This document shows positions 49,902-61,440 of a stretch of DNA of 64,000 nucleotides, in pieces; position 1 is the first letter of the stretch, and each line of letters starts with the position of its first letter. The DNA comes from Bradysia coprophila (taxonomy: Eukaryota; Arthropoda; Insecta; Diptera; Sciaridae): the NCBI RefSeq assembly GCF_014529535.1, contig NW_023503493.1, forward strand, positions 12,494,001 to 12,558,000, read 5' to 3'. The notes under the pieces are model-generated. The model had not been told where the DNA came from, did no database searches, and worked only from the letters and a program-made list of their open reading frames with translations. A program made the position numbers and the translations under genes.

Positions 49902-50384
49902 ATTTAAAAGTAAATCTTTTGAGATCCAGAATCTAGTGTTTCTAACAATCTGTGCAATTCAGCTCAAACGTATTTTTGCAACATCGCACGGAAGATCTCT
50001 TGTAAGAACCTTAGAGACCTACCACACGTCCCCTAATAACAATCATAAACGTGCATGATAAGACCATCTGACCGACATTGACATGTCTTTCTGATAAACG
50101 ACATACATTCCAGGAACCGATTGTGTAGTTTGACAAAATAATTATAGAATGCTCCGGGGAAAATGATTTAGGCGATAGCCAGATCGCCGAACATCATCAA
50201 AAAACCAATAACAAAACAATCGCTTCCGTTCTGCTTTGATAAACAAAATAGCAAACGATATCAGTCATCGGCAAACACTTATAGCAGCGACAACATATCA
50301 CACCTCGGACAGTCATTGTACATTTGTCATTTTACCGTGAACTTAAGGTATACCATGTATGTATACGTGCTGTATACGGCTGGA

Positions 50385-50940
50385 TGATTTATTTATTTAT
50401 ATTGCCGTTTCGCCGATTTTTCGATTAACGTTTTGAGTATAATTGGTGGGCATCTTACTCATGGTACGGTATAATGTTGACTGGTCGCATTGGAATGTTC
50501 CAACGAAGCGTGCGTTATCGCAATATTGTTTTTTTTTTTGATTCCAAAGTAAATAATTGCAAGCACAACACGTCGGCATGTGTAGCGTGTATATAATACA
50601 CACAACAACAACAACAACAATCCGATCGAATGAAATATGATCCGAGTTTTATTGCTACACTCTAGATTAGGTATGTCCCGCCAGTATGACCTTCCGCTGC
50701 CATAAACAAAACATCGTTGCGAAAAATTGGCAAACGTGCATCGTCTTTCGATCGACTTCAATCGAGCGAGTTCGATCAAAAAGGTGCTGATCGGGTGAAA
50801 TAAAGAGCGGTTGCTCAGTGGAGAAAATTTATCGAACTTTTCTTGGGGGAGCACCAACTCCAATAATCCATTACGGATGACTAGTCAACCGATAAATTGG
50901 GGAAAAAAAACAAAAATTTGGGTACTCACTCTACGAGCCT
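50385..50940 (-). other. Probable Akt 3' UTR
   Basis: Between the Akt stop and a minus-strand AATAAATAAATA (plus-strand TTTATTTATTTAT at about 50389-50401), the first strong poly(A) signal downstream. It includes a GTT/AAC microsatellite (50598-50620). The 134-codon ORF inside is probably incidental. Confidence 0.5.
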
Positions 50941-52756
50941 TCAATTATTATAACTGAAGTAACTGAGTCCACTGCTGGCCGCGATATGAGAAGATGTACC
51001 CAACGTTGAACCCAAGTCTTGATAACTGAACTGTAAATCGAAGCACAAAACAAAAGTTAGCGAGCAAGTCGAGCAATCAACCAATTCATCTCTCCATTAC
51101 CTGAGGAAAAGGTTCCTCTTGTATAGCGCCCAATAACGGTGCGGATGCATCCGGTGGCGTTAATTCTACACTCTCGCCAGTAAATTCCGAGTCAAAGTAT
51201 CTTGTGTCCGTGTCGGAGGACACTTGTGGTTTGAATGGCGGTGTTATCCTCTTATTGACCAAATCCGTCCAGTTGATGCAAGCGAAAAACGGATGTGCCT
51301 GTATTTCTTTCACATCATCCGGGCCACCACCCAAACGTTCGCTCGGCGATTTGGCTAACAGTCCGGTCAACAGTGTTTTAGCATCGAGCGAAATATTCCT
51401 GGGGAATTTCACTTCCTCCATCAGAATCAGTGTGAACAGTACATCGTGGTCGCGATTGTAAAATGGCAGCCGACCGCACATCATTTCGTACATAACGACA
51501 CCAGTTCCCCACCAATCGACCGCACGGCCATAATCGTTATCTTCGAGCACTTCTGGGGCGAGATATTCGGGCGTTCCGCAAAATGTTTTCGTTGTCGAGC
51601 CGTATGTTATGTCCTCTTTGCACAAGCCAAAGTCGGCGATTTTGATATGACCATCCTTGTCCAACAGCAAATTCTCTAGTTTAAGATCACGGTAAATGAT
51701 GCCTTGTGAGTGCAGGTAGCTGCAAAGGGACAAAGAGATTGTATATTAACCAATCAACACGCACTACTGATGGTGTAAGCAACTCACCCCAATGCAGAGA
51801 CAATTTCTGCACCATAGAAACGGGTCCGATCTTCAGAGAAAATTCGATCGCGACTTAAATGGAAAAATAATTCTCCTCCGTTTACATAGTGCATTACAAG
51901 GCATAAACGATCGGCAGTTTGAAATGAATATTTGAGCGACTGAAAAGTGGTAAGAGGAAAGTTACGAAAGTTACCAACAATGAGTACTCGGCGTACAAGT
52001 CCAACTTACAATTATAAATGGATGTCTGGTTGAACGAAGAACTCGATTTTCAGTCAATGTGTGTTTTATTTCATCTTTCTGGATGATCACATCTTTCTTG
52101 AGGATCTTGATTGCATAGAGAATGGAAGTGCTTTTCTCTCTGCACAAAATAACTTTGCCGAATGTGCCTTTGCCGAGAACTTTTAAGAATTCGAAATTTT
52201 CGAGTGTCTGAAAACGATTAACGGCAATTAGAGAATGTCTCCGGCCGTCCAACACATTTTCAATACTCACGACTTTGGTTTTGCCACTAACTTTCCCAGT
52301 CGATGTACCTTGTACGGAAAACTTTTCGGATAGTTCATCGCCCATGTCAACGTCGCCCATTTGATCGTTGGTAGTCGATGGTGACATTGACAATTCCTCC
52401 TCTGCATTCAAGCGATTCGCAACATATCGGATGGCCTCCATCCATTGGAACAGTTCCTCTTCACTTTCCACATGGAACATCCGTTCGATCACATTCGTCC
52501 ATTGCAAACCGCGTATGATAAATGTGAATGGTTTCGGTCGATCGATCGACATTATCTGGCATCGTTTTACGGTGAAATTATTCAGCGTTTCGGCAGGTGC
52601 CGTTGATTCCGGTTTCGATTTGTAGCCCAACAGACTGCCGTCCTCGCGCAACACAAAATATCGTTTGCGCCAGTTTTTTATGTGTTCGCCGCGCTTGAAC
52701 AGCCATCCTTCTTTTGTGATAGCCGAAGCGGGTTTGGCACGAAATGGTTCAGCCAT
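50941..52756 (-). CDS. Akt: RAC/Akt serine-threonine protein kinase
   Basis: Complete coding region in five exons (52271-52756, 52010-52207, 51788-51939, 51101-51719, 50941-51030), 514 residues. Central kinase of insulin/PI3K growth signalling. PH domain at about residues 10-118 ([19 protein letters not shown]) binds PIP3. In the kinase domain, the glycine loop is GKGTFGKV (174-181), catalytic lysine K196, RDLKLEN with D290, DFG 308-310, and activation-loop T324 in KTFCGTPEY, the PDK1 site. The C-terminal hydrophobic motif FPQFSY carries S487, the TORC2 site, and spans the last exon junction. Start chosen at MAEPF because the PH domain follows at the usual distance. The first coding intron (52208-52270) is 63 nt, a multiple of three, and free of stops, so retention would add 21 residues before the kinase domain. 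Confidence 0.98.
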
Positions 52757-52844
52757 GGTAATATTGTGTTAAGATAGATTCGGTGAATTGTATGAAAGAT
52801 CGACTGTCATCTGTGTTTAATCTGGTGTGACAATCCCGACGATC
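52757..52844 (-). other. Akt 5' non-coding part of first coding exon
   Basis: A good acceptor (AACATTTCAG) ends at 52845 on the minus strand, giving an 88-nt leader before the ATG at 52756. Implies at least one upstream non-coding exon. Confidence 0.6.
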
Positions 52845-54828
52845 CTGAAATGTTATTGGATTCGTATTAGAATGCTGAGGAAATTGGTTTAGAATTCGTC
52901 AATTATTTTCGAAAGCCTTCGTTAAGTTTCACAGCGGTCTTATTGGATCACGTACAGTAATTATTCGTCAACCCTCACTAGCGAAATTTTGACAGTTTTT
53001 ACAAGGCTACCCACCCTTACGCAAACATGGGTAGAGGACAGAGATGGATAGTGAACTTTGACACTTATCACTTAACGAAAAACAATTGCTGTACGCGCCA
53101 TTGCTGCCTCACATCATATATATCGAGTTGGATATGAATTTGATTCGGCTGTTTTTCCACTAGTCTGGTCATACAAACAACGTTCCTTCCCAACGTCATA
53201 CAGAAATCTCGGGATCTTAAGGGGAATATGCGAAGTTAGAGAATTCTATTTTGCTCCGAGATTGTTGAGTATTGATGGGATGGTAAGTTTTACCACCACC
53301 ATCGCCATCACACTCCGTTTGTCTGTCATCGTTTTACCTTTTTGTTTAAATATGTAATCGTTATGAGAATTTTGTAACGCTTAGAGCCTTTGAAAACCAG
53401 AAAACTAACGAAAATTCACAGAACCGAACGAGAAAATCCTTAAAAATCGATGGAAATCCTTGAAAATCCTTAACAGTCCTCAGAAACTTCTGGTCAACGA
53501 AATTTACAAATATCCACCCATCGCTCGATTTATCAGCTGTACATTGTGCGCATAGCTTGCCTACAGAATTAAAGCCCGACCAAGGGACTCGATTTTATCC
53601 ACAAAACTTTTTGCAAATCACCGTGATATTCACTTCCTATAACCAACCCATAAAACCGGGTTCGTCAATAAATATTCGAAATTTATTACTAAAAATTGAA
53701 GTGGTTCTTGCCTCGACAACTAGACTCTAAGCACAATTTAGTAAACGTCACACGAGAACAGAATCCGAAGAACAAATTTATCAACGACCAAATACAACCT
53801 ATTAACCATTGACGTTACTCCTAAGCAAAGTATTACAACACCAGCCTCGACTGTCTCCAGTCGGCTGCTTTTACAAACAATGACAATTTCTTTTTCTGTT
53901 AAACGCTTTGACGTAAGTTTATGTCGCTTGACGCTGACGGAAATATGTCGTCATATGTTGCAATAGTTTGTATAGTATATTAGTATAACCATCTCCCATT
54001 GGACACAATTTGTTATTGTCTCAAAAAAAAATGGAATAAATTGTTTTCCCTAAGAACCACAAATTACGCAGTTTATTTCTGTAAAATTCGTCAATCTACA
54101 CTCATTGAATACATATATTCATACACGAAACTAACCGGATGCAATTGAACAAGCAACAATTAATATAACAGTCATCACAACCAACAGTGATCTACACTCA
54201 CTTTTTTGACAATTTCATAATAATGTGGCAGTGAATGCCTTTTTGGCCTATCAATGAACACTCAACGATACAATAAATCCGTAGCACAACTATACATTTT
54301 GTTTCATGGCGATTGCGACATTTACGATTTTATTTAAATCATAAAAAAATATATCAGAAATTACCCACCGTCCAACCAACACTCTTGAACGATCAAATTG
54401 AAATCCGCAACGAAAAATCGAAATTGTTAAAATGGAAACATAAACAAATGAAATCATCCGCTGCGTACAAGCCGTAAATGCAGCCCATATTATAAAAGTC
54501 GTAATATACAACGAACGGAAAGAAAGAAAGAAAAATTTTTTGTTGTTGAATGAAAAAGCAAAGGTTTGTAAAACAGAATTATGCGATTGCATGCAATAGC
54601 CACGTGACATTCATAATCACACATAAAAACCAGGCGCCCAAGAAAATAAATTTGAAGAGAAAATACACACCGAAAACATTTTGACGAGTTGTTATAGAGA
54701 ACACACGGTCGTCGTCAAAACAACACACAGTTCGAGACAATAATATGATTCTCACACGATTCGAAGTTGTCTTTTTTCTTCTTCCTCTACCTTCGGTGCA
54801 AAAATAAACAAATTGTTTATGGACTTAC
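52845..54828. other. Likely Akt 5' intron; nothing else seen
   Basis: About 2 kb with no coding exon or clear repeat. It is bounded on the minus strand by a donor AAGAG|GTAAGTCC at 54829/54828 and the acceptor at 52845, so probably intronic. The transcription start would lie upstream of 54829; I cannot place it. Confidence 0.45.
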
Positions 54829-54829
54829 C

Positions 54830-56835
54830 TCTTAGGACACTTTAGGTCGATCGACAGTCCAGGTTATTCGTTCGTTACAAAAGTTACAAGCACTTATTGG
54901 CAACAAATAATAAATTAATTTACGGGGAATGAACGGTTTGAAAACAATTCGTAAAAACGCAGTATTTTTTCTCTGTTTCACACACTTTTTTTTATCGATA
55001 CGCACCAACAATGGTTCTTAACAAATTCATTCTAAGGTCTCGGTTATTTGTCATGTATTTTCCTTTATCTTTGATTTATAAAATGTTAAAATTCCACTCT
55101 TGATTGCAATCTGTAGATCTGTTGAAATTGGAGAAAAGAAAACGTTTTTCGGATGTAACGAAAATGTCACAAAAATTTATTTTTATTCATCTCCATTCTT
55201 CATGTTATTTTCGGCAAAATCAAGCAAAAATTTGCAGATGTGTTTCTTTCCGACTTCATTCACAACCATCTGCATCCGAGCAAAATATTTATTGAAATGG
55301 AATCGTAGGTCGTTTCTAATTTACCATCGACCGTACCATACCATTTCTGATTCTATTTATCTAATTTTGTCGGAAATTTATTCTTATTGACAAAAAAAAG
55401 ACCAAAAAGGTCCGTAGTAAGCAGTTTCTCGGAACAAAAACAATGGAGATGAATGAGAATCTTTTGCCGCATTTATTTGTACACGTTTATTTGACCACAC
55501 TGGACGGTTATTATTTCCACAGAAATGTAGCACTTACTTTCACGATAGTTTTACACAAAATTACTTTTAAGTTTTCACTATTTTCCCGATGATTTTCATT
55601 AGACTTTTTTGACTAGCGAAATACGCCATTTTTAACCGATTCGATTTATTCATTCAACCGTTTTGATATGAATGCGTTTACTTTTGGTTTCGTTCGGTGT
55701 AGTGTGACAAATGTTTTCGAAATTTCAAAATTTCGCGCGAAGAATATTTGATTGTGCAATGTATTCTTAATACACCGTGATTCAATGTTGAGGTTCCACT
55801 TTTATCACGGCAGAGTAAAATAAACCATTTGGAATTGGCAGCGCCCGGTTTTTTAACGTTACGCTTTTGCAACGGACTAAATGCAACACTAGAACTCACC
55901 CACAGCGCGAGGCTATTAGACTACAACCATTTTCAAGCACAGGGCAAACGACTGAAACAGAACATTTAACAGAGCAGACGCTCTTCCCTTACCCAAACGG
56001 ATCACATGAAGTGAGTTTAATTTAGTGAAGCAAAGACGCTGTTTCGACCTAGGGAGTCAGTGGCGGTCCGAAGCTAGCGTGGTCTAGCCATCATCAGTTG
56101 TTTCCACTGGTCCCTTCCCAAGACAGCAGTACACTTTCAGTTGAACAAGTTTCGAAAGTTTACAAGAGCAAGTTCATCTTCTGATGGAAAATTGGGAAAA
56201 AAAGTGGAAAACTGCTGTGAAAACACCCAAGCGCAGCAAAAGACAGAAAAAATTCATTCAAACAGAATCAACGAACAAATTAAACAAAACAAATGAACCC
56301 AACTAAACTAGACTCACACCACACTTCGGATCGTCCTTTCCATGCATTGAGGCCAAGTCACATTTCATCCAATTTTCCAACCATTGGACAAATTTTCTAA
56401 TTCTTTTCGTACCCCAAGCACCAAATTTGTTTTTTTCTTTTCACTCGGCAGAGTAAAATAAACCAGGCAGGAGCGGTTCATTTTCGAAACATCAAATAAG
56501 GGACCTGGATGAAAATGAACTCATATGAACCTTGACATAAATTGAAAAATTTTGTTCGCAAAAAATATGAGGCTACTAGATTATTCAGGTCCCTAGTCAA
56601 ATCAGGCTCCTGCCTGGTTAACTTTACTCTGTCGTGCTTTATGCTTTTTCTTTCAAATGGTTGTTTCTTTGTTTAATACGAATGAGTGAGTGCACTTTTG
56701 GTCATTATTCTCATAAAGTTACGCCGCAATGAAGGAAAGGTCATTTCACGTTGTTGAGTAAATGTATTAATGATCCAGAGATACCTTCGCCAATACTTTG
56801 AATGATAAAACTGTTAGTCATTGCACAGAGCTCTT
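54830..56835. other. Region between Akt and the glycosyltransferase gene
   Basis: No protein-coding gene recognised; may contain the Akt promoter. 55850-55925 resembles, at roughly 70 per cent by eye, an internal part of the large palindrome arm (TTAACGTTAC, GCAACGGACTA, CCACAGCGCGA), so both come from one repeat family. A MITE lies at 56456-56634. Confidence 0.5.
56456..56634. repeat. 179-bp MITE
   Basis: Ends CGGCAGAGTAAAATAAACCA / TGGTTAACTTTACTCTGTCG with GGCAGGAGC / GCTCCTGCC further in. A lone copy of the same end sits at about 55809 and a decayed one at 33559. No target duplication found. Confidence 0.75.
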
Positions 56836-56937
56836 TTTATTAAATCAACTTTTTCGATCCATACAAAACAAATCTTGCCATTTCGCCGAATGTTGTATTC
56901 AAATGTTGCATCAATTCGTCGTTGAACACCGCGTTTC

Positions 56938-58005
56938 TCATAAAATGATTTTCTTTCCCGAAACATGGCTCCCCTTCCAACTGATCTCATTTCCCCGTGC
57001 AATCATGTGGAATGCATAAAACTCACTTTGCCAGTCAGAATGGTACTCCTTGTAGAAATATGGACACGTAACCGATGCATCGTATCCGAATTTCCTTTTC
57101 ACGCGATGAATTAGTTGAGGATATTTGTTTAGGATGGCGATGGTTGGCAGTTCGCCGGCGTTGTAATACCACTCGTCAGGATAATATTCTCGGTACGAGT
57201 CCAATGTGAATTTCAAAAATCTGGCATTTCGGTTACCAATCATAACTTGATTCCCCAAGAACTCGCCCACCTCCCAACCTAACGTAAATTCAAATTTTCG
57301 GAACCCATTCAATGACTGGCAAACAAACACATCATTGTCAAGATAAATTCCACCGAATTTCCTTAGTGTTCTAAATCGTGTTATGTCACCGCCATGAAAG
57401 TTGGGGTATGGCCCGATTTTTTTCCCATAAATCTCCGTGGGTATCATAACTTCATTAATGTGAATCACATAACGATTGGTGGCATTCACAAAATTCAATA
57501 TGCGATGCCAATTTTCATCATCGTCGTCCATTTTATGACAGTCGCAATGAATAAAAATCACTTCCGGTTTTTGAATCCGCACCACAGAAAATATGGACAG
57601 CATGTGAACGTATGATATTTTCCGTTGACCGAACAGTACATAGTGCACAATATTGGGAACAATATCACGTGGCCAACCGGTGATATTATTTCCAGCTACA
57701 TCAGTATCTTGTGGCCAACCAGTGATATTATATCCATCATCGGGAATCCATACATCATTATCTAACTGAATGTTCAAACGATTTATCACTTCCTTGTCCC
57801 TAGTCTTGTTGATTATGTTGATTATAACTAAATTTCCATGATGAAACTCTTTGATCTTATAGTCATCGTCACTTGATGGTTCATGCATCTCTATTTGCCG
57901 CTCAGATAGGTGAGTAAGGTATATCGTTCCGAACAGAATTATTACAACAATAAGAACAGTCATAGAACGAAGCATAAATCGCCATCGACAAACCTTGAGT
58001 AACAT
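56938..58005 (-). CDS. Type II membrane glycosyltransferase with DXD motif (GT32-like)
   Basis: Intronless 355-residue ORF. Short cytosolic N-terminus (MLLKVCRWRFMLR), one membrane anchor at about residues 14-31, then a lumenal domain: the layout of Golgi glycosyltransferases. The block FHGGDITRFRTLRKFGGIYL followed by DND (223-225) matches the sugar-binding DXD region of GT32-type enzymes (alpha-1,4-galactosyl / N-acetylglucosaminyl transferases and the OCH1 relatives); donor and acceptor cannot be told. Several N-glycosylation sequons. Odd point: NITGWP occurs twice (93-98 and 107-112), apparently a 14-residue internal duplication. The minus-strand AATAAA at 56836-56841 is a likely poly(A) signal. 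The lack of introns suggests an old retrocopy or an intron-poor family. Confidence 0.8.
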   Translation of the reverse strand: MLLKVCRWRFMLRSMTVLIVVIILFGTIYLTHLSERQIEMHEPSSDDDYKIKEFHHGNLVIINIINKTRDKEVINRLNIQLDNDVWIPDDGYNITGWPQDTDVAGNNITGWPRDIVPNIVHYVLFGQRKISYVHMLSIFSVVRIQKPEVIFIHCDCHKMDDDDENWHRILNFVNATNRYVIHINEVMIPTEIYGKKIGPYPNFHGGDITRFRTLRKFGGIYLDNDVFVCQSLNGFRKFEFTLGWEVGEFLGNQVMIGNRNARFLKFTLDSYREYYPDEWYYNAGELPTIAILNKYPQLIHRVKRKFGYDASVTCPYFYKEYHSDWQSEFYAFHMIARGNEISWKGSHVSGKKIIL

Positions 58006-60146
58006 AGTGGAATTCCGACACTTCGCTCTTCTCGGAAATATTATTATACGAACTGACGACGGGGTTTTTAATAGCTAACTTAGACACTGTTCGTATACTG
58101 ATAATGTAATAAAACACTTGTATTTCGTATGTCAACAGCAATTCCTGTGTGACCAAATACCACAGTCGTCTTAACTTCAAAGTTACCGTATCGTCGAGTT
58201 TGTGAGATACAGACTTATGCAATTCAGTGACCGAATTCGATACTTACCTGTGTGCAATATGTCGTTTGAACCTGTTTTTTTTTATTTCATAAAAAAGGAG
58301 TGACAAAATTTGTGCAATTTGGCTACAAAAAGTAAACTTTTTTATATACGTCATTTGGATGACTAAATGGAAATTTATGCAATACAGTGAGTCCCATCTC
58401 GTCCCATTTCAATTACACGTAGCGATGATGTCACCAAGTCTTTTATGTAAATTACGGCAATTCGCTCACTGAATTGCATAAAACGTTGTATGAAATACGA
58501 ATCGTATAAAGATATTTTATCGCACCAAATGTCGATTGTCAACCCGAGGCGAGGCCGATAACTATTTGCAAACGGTGTACGCGTCGCCTCGTGTGATAAA
58601 ATCAAATCTAGTGACAAAAACAACCTCATTTCGAAGCTTGTTGCATAAATTACTATTATGCACTCAAAAAAACTAATAAAACATTTTTTGCACCCAAAAT
58701 ACAACAACCACTTATGTATTCATACATCAACACTCATACACGGGCAAAGCGTATGCAAAACTGTTTCATCGCAAATTAAATTTGTGTTTATAGTTGGGAG
58801 AGTTTCGATGAGTATTTTGGGCTTCTTGTGCTTTGTTTATGACCGCATGGAACGTGCTCACTTATTTGCATATACAACCTTGTACAAGAATCGAGTTCAT
58901 ACGCACATCATTTTATCGCACACTACGTCGTGTCAACCTCGGCTTCGCCTCGGATTGTCAAACGACATCTAGTGCTATTATACTCCTTCATACGATTCGT
59001 GTTTCGTAAATAACTATCTTTGATAAATACAACGAAAAATGATGACTTCACTAAACCATTTATTTACTCAGTTCAAATATAAAACAGACATTGTTTTGCA
59101 GAGAACTGTGTCTAGCTAAAGTCTTATCGGAACTGTTTCGGGGCTGTTCATGTTCACATACGTCACGCTATTTTACGGAATTTTCGACACCATCCTCTCT
59201 CCCTCGTCACGCAAAAAGGGTTACATTTGACCAAAATTTGTAGAACCGTTACGTTTTGCTGTACCACCACCCCTCCTTCCATTCGAGTGTGACGTCATAT
59301 ACAGCCCCTTCAATATTTCAAAATAACTTTATTAATGGAAACATCGCGAACTTTCGGTAGCTAACTGATGTGGTACTAAGTAGCATCTTAAAAAATGGTA
59401 ATGTTGAATAAAGATTAGTCCCCTTTGCCGCTTTATTACGTGTGCTAGTGGTACACCTGCTACACCGTAAATACTTTAGATATTTCCTATTTATATGTAT
59501 AAGAACAAAATTGTAAAATACACAGTTCAGATTTTACATGAGCTGAGGTCGCACGCAGGTCAGTAAATTTTGAGACGTGCAAAGACAAGCTTTCCTATAA
59601 AGTTGGTACAGACACTCAATTTTTTAAACTTTCTGTACTTAAGTATAGCATACATGTTGACCAGCGAAAATTAAAAAGACTTTTCAGTCGTATGGTATAC
59701 ATCGTAGATACTTGACTGGTCCAGCAAATGATTGTGTTGTTCCAAAAAGTTTTAAGTTTATCCATCCAACCTTTTTGCTTTTTTTTATTTTTCTCAACAA
59801 TGTACTTCTTTCAATTACAACAAAATTTATTATAGATTTCATGCAAATTTTTTGAAGGCTTAATCGTTCCCAGGATGGAGGTGACATTACCTTTTTAAAT
59901 GTCCACGCTTATTCTTTGTATTATATATGATGTTGAGCGCTTTTCAGATGTAACTTCTTGAATTTTACTGCCAATATTTGTAATCAAATCTAAACTGATT
60001 TTTCCAATTACTCCAGATGTTTCGGATGCAATTGGGATGAAAATGAATTGATCGGCTAATTGGCTATAACGAGAGGAATCTAGCCTTATCTGCCTTATGA
60101 ACCAACGAATTTTGTAAGGATACAATTTTGTCATCAATATCGTTAG
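58006..60146. other. Intergenic region, nothing identified
   Basis: Two loosely related segments, 58519-58620 and 58912-58980, share TTTATCGCAC..GTCGATTGTCAACC..GAGGCGAGGC-type sequence in direct orientation and look like fragments of one repeat. No gene seen. Confidence 0.5.
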
Positions 60147-60569
60147 CAGATATGAGTCGGTTATTCGAAAAACCGAAAATTTCGGATCGGTTTTGACCGA
60201 ACCGAAACTTCCGGTTCGGTTTTGACCGAACCGAAAACTTCGGTTTTGACATTAAACAAGTTAAAATAAAGCTTAACTCGTCGATATCAATTAATTTCGT
60301 CATAAACTAACCGAAAATAAGTTAATTGAGTCATTGCATAGAGTTGGTATTGAAATAAAGATTGAGGCAATTACATCTGAAATTTTTTGTAGAGCACACC
60401 CACCCATTGAATGACTTAATTATCTTAAATTCGGTTAGTTCATGACGAAACTAACTAATTTCGACGAGTTAAGCTTTATTATAACTTGTTTCGTGTCAAA
60501 ACCGAAGTTTTCGGTTCGGTCAAAACCGATCCGAAATTTTCGGTTTTTCGGATAACCGACTCATGTCTA
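60147..60569. mobile_element. 423-bp hAT-type MITE
   Basis: Inverted ends CAGATATGAGTCGGTTATTC / GGATAACCGACTCATGTCTA with arms of about 100 bp rich in ACCGAA/TTCGGT, and a perfect 8-bp target duplication ATCGTTAG (60139-60146, 60570-60577). The interior arms TAACTCGTCG / CGACGAGTTA also match. Confidence 0.92.
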
Positions 60570-60679
60570 ATCGTTAGACTCCCAAAGTTTCTGTACATTT
60601 CGTAACTCCAGTTCTGGTAAATCTCCGAACTTGTATGCCGCAATAAACCAAGCTGCTGACTACTGTCACGGGCTTTTTT

Positions 60680-60775
60680 AAGCGTGTAATTTACACATTA
60701 TGCGTAAAAACTTTCAAAAAGTGTGTAATCTTACACATTTTTGTGTTTGCACAAAAAATGTGTAATTTAACATTT
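60680..60775. repeat. Cluster of GTGTAAT/ATTACAC motifs
   Basis: At least five GTGTAA or TTACAC words in about 95 bp, several palindromic (GTGTAATTTACAC, TGTGTAATCTTACACA). hAT elements carry such subterminal arrays for transposase binding. The position just before the transposase relic suggests this is its left subterminal region (inference). Confidence 0.5.
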
Positions 60776-60794
60776 TCATAAAAAAAATAATTCT

Positions 60795-61440
60795 AATGAA
60801 AGTACTAGATGTGCTTTCCGAAGGAAATTTCAGTGAAGATTTCTGTCAGTTTCGACAAGAAATTATTTCATCAATGATTCAGTTTCTTAACGAAATGTTC
60901 GAGTGTGACAGTCAGTTAAGAGTTATATCGCCAAAAATCTGTCAAAATGTCCAAACATTTAACATATTTTGAGTAATAATTCCAGAACGGGTGGTGGCTT
61001 TACCGAAGATTATACTCTTTATGAAGGTCTGCCAAAGGCCAATATTCCTACAACATTTAGAAACTTATAGAAACATTTCTATCTCAAGCTATCACAGAAA
61101 AGCTGTTTTCACGACACCTGACACGCTATTACTCTTCACGTGTTCAATCTGAAAATGAATTTGTTCAAGTTTTGCCGAAATCACTCTTAAGAGAATACGA
61201 TTACGATCGCTCGATGAAGATATCTCAGTTGAACAACCGAGTAGCATGCCCAGATTTAGAGTCAGAACAAAGACGAACAATTCGAGACTGTTAAAACAGC
61301 ACTCGCACGATTAGTGGCAGCAAAACCACATTCCGCGGATGCGGAAAGAATCATCTGATCGTACAATAAAATTAAAACAAAGAAAAGATCGAACATGTGC
61401 TTTTGATAGCTTTCGAAAGATGACTTAAACGTCTTTCGGA
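60795..61440 (+). pseudogene. Decayed hAT transposase fragment
   Basis: Around 61290-61385 the plus strand reads ALARLVAAKPHSADAERII, stop, then SYNKIKTKKRSNM, the hATC dimerisation signature (typically PHSADVER..S.YN..KT..R). Stops follow at once. An earlier open stretch (about 60798-60970, with SEGNFSEDFCQFRQ) may belong to the same protein. Stops in the frame between the two make it a dead copy. It lies 226 bp right of a hAT MITE and is the only transposase trace seen in the window. Confidence 0.65.

Larger units (their letters stand above)
36576..50379. other. Large gene-poor region
   Basis: I recognise no gene in about 13.8 kb. It contains a TA-flanked MITE (37651), a nested MITE pair (40118-40526), hAT MITEs (40254, 41745), another family member (42970), a 1.1-kb inverted-repeat element (47848-48964), one questionable ORF pair (49318-49901) and two extreme A/T tracts (38520-38880, 47160-47660). 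It may hold regulatory DNA, non-coding RNAs or long introns; nothing in the sequence lets me say which. Confidence 0.6.

Noticed and set aside
50459..50863. 134-codon ORF downstream of Akt on the minus strand
   Set aside because: Lies within the probable Akt 3' UTR, covers a GTT/AAC microsatellite that codes a leucine run, and shows no domain or splice context.
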